The notes: generated by a model from the letters alone, not told the origin. Counted from the first letter of the stretch, positions 7,779 through 13,415 are shown. The stretch is 17,066 bases of DNA from JAEHDI01 sp035455185 (GCA_035455185.1 DATIFQ010000081.1:1-17066); one strand, 5' to 3'. Numbers and translations are program-made.

Positions 7779-9072
7779 CGCCGCGGTGCAACGCCGCAGC
7801 CGGTGGTCGTGGGTGCGATCTCTGTCCGGGCCGGGGCTGGTTTTCGTACTCGCTGCTCTTGGTCCGCAAGATCTCGTATCGAACGCGGTGGCCGGCGCCG
7901 ATCACGGGTATTCCCTGCTCTGGACGCTGATCCTGCTTGCCATCGCGCGCTACACCGTGCTGGAGGCTTCGGGACGCTATGTGGTGGTATCAGGCGAAAG
8001 CCTGGTTGAGGGGTATGCGCGGTGCGGCCGCTGGATCGCGTGGCTGCTCCTGGTCTCGATTCTCATCAAGCGCCACCTCACGAATCTGTCACTCATTTTG
8101 CTGATGGGCGTCGCTGTGAACCTGTTGTTTCCACTCGACCACCCGCGTGGCGCGGCGTTCTGGTCTCTGGCGTTGTGGATGCTGGGTCTCTGGGTCATGT
8201 TGTGGGGACGGTACGCCCGCATCGAGAAGTGGTTCAGGGGGCTCGCCATACTGCTGGCGTGTTGCCTGATCCTGGTCGCCGCGCTCGCCCGGCCGGATCC
8301 GCTCTTGATCTTGAAGGGTCTGACGATTCCATCCATGCCCCAAGGCAGTTCCTTGCCGGGCACGCTGTTTGTACTCATGGCTCTGATGGGTGCGGGGGCG
8401 GGATCGGTGAACAATTTGAAATACCCGGCATTCTTGCTGGAGACGGGATGGGACAGTCGCCACTACCTGCGCGCCAACCGCCGGCAGGCGCTTTTCAGCT
8501 CCGGCGGCCTGTTGTTGGCCGCGGTCCTGGTGCAGGTAGCGGCCTCCGCCAGCGGGCAGCAAGCGGAGGGAATTAGAACCGCCGGGGATCTGACCGCCAT
8601 CTTCGGGAGAGCCCTGGGCGAGCCGGGCCGTCTCGCGATTACCGTCGGACTGGCGGCAGCGGTTTTCTCCACCTTCGTCGGAGCCAACACAGGGTACAGC
8701 CTGATCGTTTCGGACCTCGTCCACAACGTTCTCCGCCGGAATCAGAGCAGGACGGGAACTCGGCCGCCCGGGAGCCTCCCCGCTTACCGGTGGGCGCTGC
8801 TGGTGTTCACCGTTCCATCCCTGTACGTTCTCGTCACCAACTGGCAGCCCGTCTGGATGGTGCTACTGTCAGCAGCAGCCACCGTCGCGTTACTGCCCCT
8901 CACTGTTCCCGTGTTGCTGATCCTGACCAGTGATCGCGAGCGGATGGGCGAGCAGGCGAGCGGGTGGGCGACGAAGATCATAATGTTGCTCGTGGTCCTT
9001 GCCGCCCTCTACCTAACCTGGCAGAATGCTCGAACTCTGCTTGCCGGCGGATTCTCCTCCGCGCCGGGCTAG
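7768..9072 (+). CDS. Nramp-superfamily transporter, divergent clade
   Basis: This polytopic inner-membrane protein is 434 residues long, with about 11 hydrophobic segments. The Nramp-like opening is SGPGLVFVLAALGPQDLVSN followed by AGADHGYSLLW, and VVSGESLVEGYAR ends the TM2/TM3 region. The canonical TM1 metal motif DPGN is GPQD here (about 32-35), and the TM6 MPH motif is replaced in ALMGAGAGSVNNLKYPAFLLE. Classical Mn/Fe selectivity is therefore not supported; it belongs to the distant Nramp-like branch with a G-x-x-D pattern. I chose TTG at 7768 because GGGGAGG lies 9-10 bp upstream and little of the polar N-terminus is lost. A GTG at 7786 is the alternative, and an ATG at 7678 would overlap the previous gene by 101 bp. 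It is the last gene of the receptor/adenylase operon. Its TAG stop shares the CTAG palindrome with the stop of the convergent Sel1 gene. Confidence 0.8.
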   Translation: MALDAAVQRRSRWSWVRSLSGPGLVFVLAALGPQDLVSNAVAGADHGYSLLWTLILLAIARYTVLEASGRYVVVSGESLVEGYARCGRWIAWLLLVSILIKRHLTNLSLILLMGVAVNLLFPLDHPRGAAFWSLALWMLGLWVMLWGRYARIEKWFRGLAILLACCLILVAALARPDPLLILKGLTIPSMPQGSSLPGTLFVLMALMGAGAGSVNNLKYPAFLLETGWDSRHYLRANRRQALFSSGGLLLAAVLVQVAASASGQQAEGIRTAGDLTAIFGRALGEPGRLAITVGLAAAVFSTFVGANTGYSLIVSDLVHNVLRRNQSRTGTRPPGSLPAYRWALLVFTVPSLYVLVTNWQPVWMVLLSAAATVALLPLTVPVLLILTSDRERMGEQASGWATKIIMLLVVLAALYLTWQNARTLLAGGFSSAPG

Positions 9073-9581
9073 GCGACGCGCAGTTGACGGCTGTTGATCG
9101 GCTCGGGATGTCCCCCTGTCGTCGGCTTCCACTCTCCAGCTCGCCGCTGCGCCTCAGCGATCTGAGCGGGAGTCATCACACCAGCAAACGCCTCACGCAG
9201 ATCGGTATATCGCTTTTGGCGGCTGCCACTGGCGTGTGAAGCCGCCAGGTTAATCCACAAATGTGCTTCGACGTAGTCCTGTGCAATCCCCCCACCCAAC
9301 GCGTACATGAGACCGAGAGCGACCTGCGCGGGGGCATACCCCTGCACGGCTGCCTTGCGGTACCAGTGGGCGGCTTCGGCGACGTCTTGTGCCATCCCCT
9401 GCCCTAAGTCATACCTGGCACCGAGCAAGAACTGCGCGACGGCGTCGCCCCGTTCCGCTCGTTCGCGCAAGGACTTTGGCGACTTCGCAGTGGGAGCCTT
9501 CCCCTGCCGGCCAACCCTACGCAAGAGACACCACAGGCTCAATAAGAGACCTACCAGTCCGTATCTCATCAGAACGCCCAT
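9069..9581 (-). CDS. Sel1-repeat (TPR-like) protein with N-terminal membrane anchor
   Basis: This 170-residue protein has a hydrophobic N-terminus (YGLVGLLLSLWCLL, about residues 7-20) that acts as a signal or single anchor, a basic linker, then at least two Sel1-like repeats. The repeats are ERGDAVAQFLLGARYDLGQG...DVAEAAHWYRKAAVQG and YAPAQVALGLMYALGGG...DYVEAHLWINLAAS, with the usual A-W/L-G-Y and A-WY-KAA positions. A degenerate third helix pair follows (RYTDLREAFAGVMTPAQIAEAQRRAGEW). Such proteins scaffold protein-protein contacts in the envelope; no partner is visible. The start is uncertain: ATG 9581 (used here), ATG 9569 and TTG 9620 share the frame, and none has a strong Shine-Dalgarno. 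The stop overlaps the stop of the convergent transporter gene. Confidence 0.8.
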   Translation of the reverse strand: MGVLMRYGLVGLLLSLWCLLRRVGRQGKAPTAKSPKSLRERAERGDAVAQFLLGARYDLGQGMAQDVAEAAHWYRKAAVQGYAPAQVALGLMYALGGGIAQDYVEAHLWINLAASHASGSRQKRYTDLREAFAGVMTPAQIAEAQRRAGEWKPTTGGHPEPINSRQLRVA

Positions 9582-9595
9582 CCTGAGCCGCCGCT

Positions 9596-9621
9596 GTTGA
9601 CTTAAGTATAGGAGTGTCAAC
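9596..9621. repeat. Inverted repeat GTTGAC-14-GTCAAC
   Basis: A perfect 6-bp inverted repeat (GTTGAC at 9596-9601, GTCAAC at 9616-9621) has a 14-bp spacer. It lies just upstream of the Sel1 gene start in the divergent gap towards transaldolase. It could be an operator half-site pair; chance occurrence is possible at this arm length. Confidence 0.35.
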
Positions 9622-9653
9622 GTGGCGTGTCACTCCGGTACGTGGCGGCACGT

Positions 9654-9673
9654 CCGGGAGGAGCCACTCCCGG
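9654..9673. repeat. Hairpin in the Sel1/tal divergent gap
   Basis: The arms CCGGGAG (9654-9660) and CTCCCGG (9667-9673) are perfect over 7 bp with the 6-nt loop GAGCCA. No T-run follows (GTTCCTTTC), and the position is upstream of both divergent genes, so a terminator role is doubtful. An operator or leader-RNA hairpin is possible. Confidence 0.4.
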
Positions 9674-9779
9674 GTTCCTTTCAGGCGGCTGGATCTCCGG
9701 GCGGGCCAGTGGCCCAAGCTGCACTACACTGGACGGGATGAGGTGAAAAATCGTGACTCAGTTGAGGGGAGACAGAATC

Positions 9780-10901
9780 ATGAATAGCAACCCTTTGAGG
9801 CGGTTGAAAACACTGGGGCAATCCATCTGGCTGGACTACATCCGGCGCGACTTGATCACCAGCGGGGAGCTCCGGCGTTTGATCGAGGAAGATGGCGTGC
9901 GGGGGATGACCTCGAATCCAGCCATTTTCGAGAAGGCGATTACAGGCAGCCGCGACTATGACGACAGCATCAGGGCTCTGGCGCTTGACGGAAAGGGCGT
10001 CCAGGCAATCTACGATGTCCTTACCATGCGTGACGTGCAGAGTGCCGCCGACGAGTTTCGGCCGCTGTACGACAGGACTGGCGGCAAGGATGGATATGTC
10101 AGCCTGGAGGTCAATCCACACCTGGCGCGCGACACCAAGGGCACGATCCAGGAAGCTCGCCGGTTATGGGACAGCTTGAACCGACCCAACGTCTTCATCA
10201 AGGTCCCGGCTACGGCCGAAGGACTGCCCGCCATTCAGCAGCTCATCGGCGAAGGCATCAGCGTCAACGTGACGTTGCTCTTCGGATTGCCGCGGTATCG
10301 GAAGGTGGCGGAAGCATACATCGCCGGCATCGAAGCGCGCGCCGCGCAAGGAAAGGCCCTGAATCATGTTGCTTCGGTGGCCAGTTTTTTTGTGAGCCGC
10401 ATTGATGGGCTGGTGGACCCCATGCTGGAGAAGCTTGCCACCCAGAGTGGTGAAAAGGCGGAGCTCGCCAAGAATTTGCACGGGCAAGTCGCCATCGCCA
10501 ACGCGAAGATGGCTTATCAAATCTACAAAGAGATCTTTGGCCACGATCGGTTCAAACGATTGGCTGGCAGTGGGGCGGGCGTCCAGCGGCTGCTCTGGGC
10601 CAGCACCGGCACCAAGAACCCAGACTACAGCGATGTGAAATACGTCGAGGCTCTGATCGGGCTGGACACGATCAACACGGTGACCATCGAGACTCTCAAC
10701 GCATACCGCGACCACGGCGACCCGAAAGCGCGGCTCGAACAAGATGTCATGGAAGCCCGCTGGGTGCTGGAGCAACTGCCGGAGCTGGGCATCAACATCG
10801 ACAATGTGACGCAACAGCTCGAGGACGAAGGAGTCCAGAAGTTCAACCAGCCGTTCGACAAGCTGATGGAGACCTTGGCGCAAAAGTCGTCACAGACTTG
10901 A
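9780..10901 (+). CDS. tal: Transaldolase
   Basis: This 373-residue cytoplasmic enzyme of the pentose phosphate pathway moves a dihydroxyacetone unit between sedoheptulose-7-phosphate and glyceraldehyde-3-phosphate. The length and sequence fit the longer TAL subfamily. Visible signatures are QSIWLDYIRRDLI near the N-terminus, GMTSNPAIFEKAI, GYVSLEVNPHLARDT, the Schiff-base strand NVFIKVPAT (Lys), GISVNVTLLF, ASVASFFVSRID and RLLWASTGTKNPDYSDVKYVE. The ATG at 9780 follows GAGGGGAGACAG at good spacing and begins MNSNPLRRL as is usual for the family; a GTG at 9753 would add nine unsupported residues. The gene immediately downstream is a broken phosphoglucomutase with a 9-bp gap, so the two were probably once one carbohydrate operon. 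All catalytic parts appear intact. Confidence 0.95.
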   Translation: MNSNPLRRLKTLGQSIWLDYIRRDLITSGELRRLIEEDGVRGMTSNPAIFEKAITGSRDYDDSIRALALDGKGVQAIYDVLTMRDVQSAADEFRPLYDRTGGKDGYVSLEVNPHLARDTKGTIQEARRLWDSLNRPNVFIKVPATAEGLPAIQQLIGEGISVNVTLLFGLPRYRKVAEAYIAGIEARAAQGKALNHVASVASFFVSRIDGLVDPMLEKLATQSGEKAELAKNLHGQVAIANAKMAYQIYKEIFGHDRFKRLAGSGAGVQRLLWASTGTKNPDYSDVKYVEALIGLDTINTVTIETLNAYRDHGDPKARLEQDVMEARWVLEQLPELGINIDNVTQQLEDEGVQKFNQPFDKLMETLAQKSSQT

Positions 10902-10910
10902 CGGTGAGAC

Positions 10911-11170
10911 ATGAAACTGAGCTCTCTTGCGGGAAAACCGGCCGAGGCATCGATGCTGGTGAACGTGCCCAGACTCGTGACAGCCTACTATGCGGAGACC
11001 CTGACCCTTCGGTGCCTGGACAGCGGGTCTTGTTCGGCACGTCCGGACATCGTGGGTCTGCATTCGACAAGGCTTTCAACGAATGGCACATCCCCGCCAT
11101 TAGTCAGGCTATCTGCCTGTATCGGAAGCAGAAAGAAATCGATGGTCCACTGTTTCTCGGCACGGACACC
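10911..11170 (+). pseudogene. pgm: Phosphoglucomutase N-terminal fragment, frameshifted and truncated
   Basis: The segment encodes the start of an alpha-D-glucose-phosphate-specific phosphoglucomutase. From ATG 10911 the reading is MKLSSLAGKPAEASMLVNVP then RLVTAYYAET. The homology then continues one frame over from about 11003 as DPSVPGQRVLFGTSGHRGSA and FNEWHIPAISQAICLYRKQ through GPLFLGTDT. A single-base loss around 10999-11003 explains the switch. The conserved GTSGHRG is present, but homology stops near 11170, well before the active-site serine loop, and the next codons are ISL3 transposase. Of an enzyme near 550 residues only about 86 codons remain, so it cannot interconvert glucose-1- and glucose-6-phosphate. 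It sits 9 bp behind tal. The family call rests on memory of the conserved N-terminus and is secure. Confidence 0.88.
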
Positions 11171-11342
11171 ACCCTGGAGCTGATCTACCGCTTCAAGCAG
11201 CGGCTCTGCTACCTGCTGCTGAAAAAACACCGCACCCGCAAACAGTGCCAAGCGCTCGTGCCTCGCTTCCTGCGTGCCGTGTACCAGTTGCGCTAGGCCC
11301 GCCTGGCGCAACTGGTTCAACTCGGCGAAACCTTGTCCTCCT
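11171..11342 (+). pseudogene. ISL3-family transposase remnant, upstream part
   Basis: Directly after the phosphoglucomutase fragment, in the same frame, the translation becomes LELIYRFKQRLCYLLLKKH and RTRKQCQALVPRFLRAVYQL, then LAQLVQLGETLSS. This is the region before the last catalytic Glu in ISL3-family (DDE) transposases. An in-frame TAG at 11294 interrupts it where Gln is usual (LR-stop-ARLAQ), so the ISL3 copy was already dead or died after being split. The N-terminal two thirds, including the zinc-finger and first catalytic Asp regions, are missing at the pgm junction. The frame rejoins exactly with 13051 onward when the IS110 insert is removed (LSS-WSEEIVAMWRF). Confidence 0.82.
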
Positions 11343-11348
11343 TATAGT
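11343..11348 (+). promoter_or_regulatory. -10 half of a promoter formed only in the IS110 circle
   Basis: TATAGT starts immediately after the left CT core. In the inserted form the flank gives no -35 at the right distance (ACTCGG at 11320-11325). In a circle, the right end's TTGACT (13029-13034) would lie exactly 17 bp upstream: 15 bp plus the CT core. Junction promoters are known for IS110-family circles; the assignment here is sequence inference. Confidence 0.7.
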
Positions 11349-11376
11349 CCCCTCAGGAGGAGAATCGAGATGAAGG

Positions 11377-11414
11377 GTTTTCCACAGTCGCCGCCGCCAG
11401 AAACTGTGGAAAAC
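11377..11414. repeat. Perfect 12-bp inverted repeat in the IS110 left end
   Basis: GTTTTCCACAGT (11377-11388) and ACTGTGGAAAAC (11403-11414) are exact reverse complements with a 14-nt loop of CGCCGCCGCCAGAA. It lies between the left end and the bridge RNA. It has no following T-run, so it is not a classic intrinsic terminator. Each arm contains TTTTCCACA, one base off the DnaA-box consensus TTATCCACA. Confidence 0.8.
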
Positions 11415-11507
11415 TGGGGTTGCGTCGCGATCATATTGACGCTCTTGCTTCCGCGCATCGTTTGCGATACGTGAGAGAGGAGCGGGCAACCCCGCTGCTA
11501 CGACTAA

Positions 11508-11538
11508 TGTCCTCCCGTACGCAAAACGTCTGGACCAG
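11508..11538 (+). other. Bridge RNA target guides (LTG and RTG)
   Basis: TGTCCTCC at 11508-11515 equals the left target flank through the first core base (11334-11341). GACCAG at 11533-11538 is the reverse complement of CTGGTC at 13050-13055, i.e. the core plus right flank. The guides sit 4 nt inside the closing stem on both sides and are separated by a small ACG-CAAAA-CGT hairpin. Confidence 0.85.
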
Positions 11539-11578
11539 AGTGTCGAGCAGCGGGTTGCGCCTTGTTTCCAAACGAATA

Positions 11579-11620
11579 CTCAGATGTCGTCTGGTTTCGA
11601 CAACCCGACTCTACTATAAG
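11579..11620 (+). other. Bridge RNA donor guides (LDG and RDG)
   Basis: CTCAGATGTC at 11579-11588 equals the element's right end through the first core base (13041-13050). ACTATAAG at 11613-11620 is the reverse complement of CTTATAGT at 11341-11348, the core plus the element's left end. Between them lies the hairpin GTC-T-GGTT-TCGAC-AACC-C-GAC. The register relative to CT is the same as in the target loop. Confidence 0.88.
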
Positions 11621-11678
11621 GCTTTCGCCGAGACAAGGCCCTGCCCGTGAAATCGAAGGTCGTAAAGAGGAGATGAGC

Positions 11679-13022
11679 ATGTCGGATCTACCGAATAGAC
11701 CCGGGCCGGAGTTTGCGGCCTGGATCGGGATCGATTGGGGCGACAAGAAGCATGCCTGGGCAGTTCAAGCCGAGGGTTCGACGCAAGTCGAGCAGGGCGA
11801 GATGGCACACACGCCCGAGGCCATCCAGGAGTGGGCCATGGAGCTGCGACGGCGATTCCCCACCGGCCGCCTGGCTGTCGCCCTGGAGCAATCGCGCGGC
11901 CCATTGGTGTTCGTCTTGAGTAAGTACGAGCACTTGGTGCTGTACCCCATTCATCCCACCAGCGCTGCCAACTATCGAAAGATCTTCCGGCCATCGGGCG
12001 CCAAGAGCGATGGCCCGGACGCAGCGATACATTTGGACATGCTGGTCAAGCATCGGGACCAGCTTCGGCCGCTCCATCCAGACACCGTGGAGACTCGCAC
12101 ACTGCAACTTCTGGTGGAAGATCGTCGGCAGTTGGTGAACGAACGGACGCGCATTTCCAACCGTCTGGTCGCCGATCTGAAGTCCTACTACCCCCAGCCG
12201 TTGCAGTGGTTTGAAAAACCCTACGCGCCGGTCACGCTCGATTTCCTGGCGCGCTGGCCAACGTTGGAGGAACTGCAGAAAGCCCGGCCGGCGACCCTGC
12301 AAGAGTTCTTCAAGCAACACCAGTGCCGGGACGATGCGAAGAACCAAGCACGCATCGAAGACATGCACAAAACCATAGCGGCAACCCACGATGGCGCCGT
12401 GAGGATCGCCGGCCGCGCGGCGGTGTGCGCCGCGGTGCGTCTGCTCCGCGGCTTGAGCCAGTCCATCCAGGATTACGATCAGAAGATCGAAGAGTTGGCT
12501 CAGGCCCATCCCGATTTCGAGATCTTCGTTTCGCTGCCCGCAGCCGGTGCCGCGTTCGCTCCGCGTCTCATCGCTGCCTTCGGCGCCCAGCGCGATCGAT
12601 ACCGGGACGCGGCCGAGGTGCAGCAGTTTAGTGGGATCGCCCCGGTGACCGAAGCCAGTGGCAACCAACGCTGGGTCCACTGGCGCTGGAGTTGTCCGAA
12701 ATTTCTCAGGCAGACCTTCCACGAGTGGGCGGCACAAACCATTCAACAGTGCGACTGGGCTGCGGCTTATTACCAAGTGCAACGCGAGGACAAGAAGAAA
12801 TCGCACCACGCTGCCGTACGGTCCCTGGCCTACAAATGGATTCGCATTGTTTTCCGCTGCTGGAAGGACCGAAAGCCCTACGACGAGTCGCGGTACGAAG
12901 GTGCTCTCAAACGCCAACACCAGAAAGCCGCTGCCAAGTCGGTCCAACCCTCCCCGTTTGAGTTGCCGGTCCAGTGGATTTCCTGTGCAGGCTTCCAAAA
13001 ACTCGCTTCAAAAAATGGATAA
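11679..13022 (+). CDS. IS110-family transposase (bridge-RNA-guided recombinase)
   Basis: This 447-residue protein has the two-domain IS110 plan. The N-terminal RuvC-like DEDD domain shows D19 in WIGIDWGDKKH, E70 in AVALEQSRGP, and D111 and D114 in GAKSDGPDAAIHLD. A helical middle (about 150-290) follows. The C-terminal Transposase_20 domain contains VSLPAAGAAFAPRLIAAFG and FSGIAPVTEASGNQRWVHW, where the SG serine at about 327 is the candidate nucleophile, then HEWAAQTIQQCDWAAAYY. The protein would act on CT cores with the RNA encoded just upstream. The ATG at 11679 is preferred because AGAGGAG ends 6 bp before it; the ATG at 11673 abuts that site, and in-frame codons back to 11562 overlap the bridge RNA. 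No frameshift or internal stop is seen. Confidence 0.93.
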   Translation: MSDLPNRPGPEFAAWIGIDWGDKKHAWAVQAEGSTQVEQGEMAHTPEAIQEWAMELRRRFPTGRLAVALEQSRGPLVFVLSKYEHLVLYPIHPTSAANYRKIFRPSGAKSDGPDAAIHLDMLVKHRDQLRPLHPDTVETRTLQLLVEDRRQLVNERTRISNRLVADLKSYYPQPLQWFEKPYAPVTLDFLARWPTLEELQKARPATLQEFFKQHQCRDDAKNQARIEDMHKTIAATHDGAVRIAGRAAVCAAVRLLRGLSQSIQDYDQKIEELAQAHPDFEIFVSLPAAGAAFAPRLIAAFGAQRDRYRDAAEVQQFSGIAPVTEASGNQRWVHWRWSCPKFLRQTFHEWAAQTIQQCDWAAAYYQVQREDKKKSHHAAVRSLAYKWIRIVFRCWKDRKPYDESRYEGALKRQHQKAAAKSVQPSPFELPVQWISCAGFQKLASKNG

Positions 13023-13028
13023 AAACCC

Positions 13029-13034
13029 TTGACT
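13029..13034 (+). promoter_or_regulatory. -35 half of the IS110 circle-junction promoter
   Basis: TTGACT lies in the 27-bp right end after the transposase stop. In the inserted form the hexamer 17 bp downstream, beginning at 13052 (GGTCAG), is not a -10. In the circle it would pair with TATAGT of the left end. Confidence 0.7.
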
Positions 13035-13049
13035 CCAGACCTCAGATGT

Positions 13050-13203
13050 CTGGTCAGAGGAGATCGTTGCCATGTGGCGCTTCACCCGCAACAACGGCAT
13101 CACCGAAGGTTTTCACAACAAAATGGAGCTCATTAACCAGCAAGCCTACGGCTTCCGTAACTTCCAAAACTACAGACTTCGAGTCAAGGTATTATGTGGG
13201 TGA
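13050..13203 (+). pseudogene. ISL3-family transposase remnant, C-terminal part
   Basis: From the right CT core the frame reads WSEEIVAMWRFTRNNGITEG, then FHNKMELINQQAYGFRNFQN and YRLRVKVLCG, stop at 13201-13203. This is the strongly conserved ISL3 C-terminus; the Glu in TEGFHNK is the last residue of the DDE triad. It continues the upstream remnant (11171-11342) without a gap in frame. The remaining 47 bp to about 13250 probably contain the ISL3 right terminal repeat (candidate end near GGCGTAGAGCCC, 13236-13247), but the left end is lost so the pair cannot be compared. Confidence 0.82.
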
Positions 13204-13215
13204 TTCAATCGGGAG

Positions 13216-13235
13216 CGGGGCTTGCCCCCGTTTTT
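13216..13235 (+). terminator. Candidate intrinsic terminator at the ISL3 right end
   Basis: The stem CGGGG (13216-13220) and CCCCG (13226-13230) has the loop CTTGC and is followed directly by TTTTT (13231-13235). The position, 13 bp after the ISL3 transposase stop, suits a terminator for the element. The stem is short but all G:C. Confidence 0.6.
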
Positions 13236-13263
13236 GGCGTAGAGCCCATGAGTAAACAAAGTC

Positions 13264-13357
<94 letters not shown>

Positions 13358-13415
13358 GCGGTCTGGTGGGTCTCTTGCATAGTATCATAGCAGGCCCGGT
13401 GCGTTACCCTCTCGC

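Larger units (their letters stand above)
11455..11640 (+). ncRNA. IS110 bridge RNA (predicted), target loop then donor loop
   Basis: The noncoding left end folds on paper into the published bridge-RNA plan. A small 5' hairpin (ATCG-TTTG-CGAT, 11457-11468) comes first. The target-binding stem-loop follows, with arms 11486-11503 and 11543-11558 (GCAACC/GGTTGC and CGCTGCT/AGCAGCG plus CGA/TCG, two bulges). The donor-binding stem-loop has outer arms GCCTTGT (11559-11565) and ACAAGGC (11633-11639), an inner CGAA/TTCG pair (11573-11576 with 11624-11627) and an apical hairpin at 11589-11609. Guides in each loop match the real target and the element's own ends. The RNA ends about 40 nt before the transposase start. 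Exact 5' and 3' ends are not determinable from sequence. Confidence 0.85.
11341..13049 (+). mobile_element. Complete IS110-family insertion sequence, 1709 bp, CT core
   Basis: The element splits the ISL3 transposase remnant. Rejoining ...TGTCCTC|CT|GGTCAGAGG restores the ISL3 frame, so the ends are defined: core CT at 11341-11342 on the left, its second copy at 13050-13051 on the right. There are no terminal inverted repeats and no longer target duplication, as expected for IS110. Layout: a 336-bp noncoding left end with a bridge RNA, a 447-residue transposase, and a short 27-bp right end after the stop. A long 5' noncoding end with a short 3' end is the IS110-subgroup arrangement (as in IS621) rather than IS1111. 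Everything needed for activity seems present, so it may be functional. Confidence 0.9.

Noticed and set aside
9654..9673. GC hairpin as intrinsic terminator
   Set aside because: No gene reads into it from either side, and no T-run follows.
11436..11464. TTGACG at 11436 as promoter of the bridge RNA in the inserted element
   Set aside because: No acceptable -10 lies 16-18 bp downstream (CGTTTG region); GATACG at 11466 is 24 bp away. The circle-junction promoter is much better.
11562..11678. N-terminal extension of the IS110 transposase to 11562
   Set aside because: The added codons lie in the donor loop of the bridge RNA, and a good Shine-Dalgarno directly precedes the ATG at 11679.
11688..12998. 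436-codon open frame antisense to the IS110 transposase
   Set aside because: The plus-strand frame carries the DEDD and SG motifs; the antisense product has no recognisable family and no ribosome binding site.
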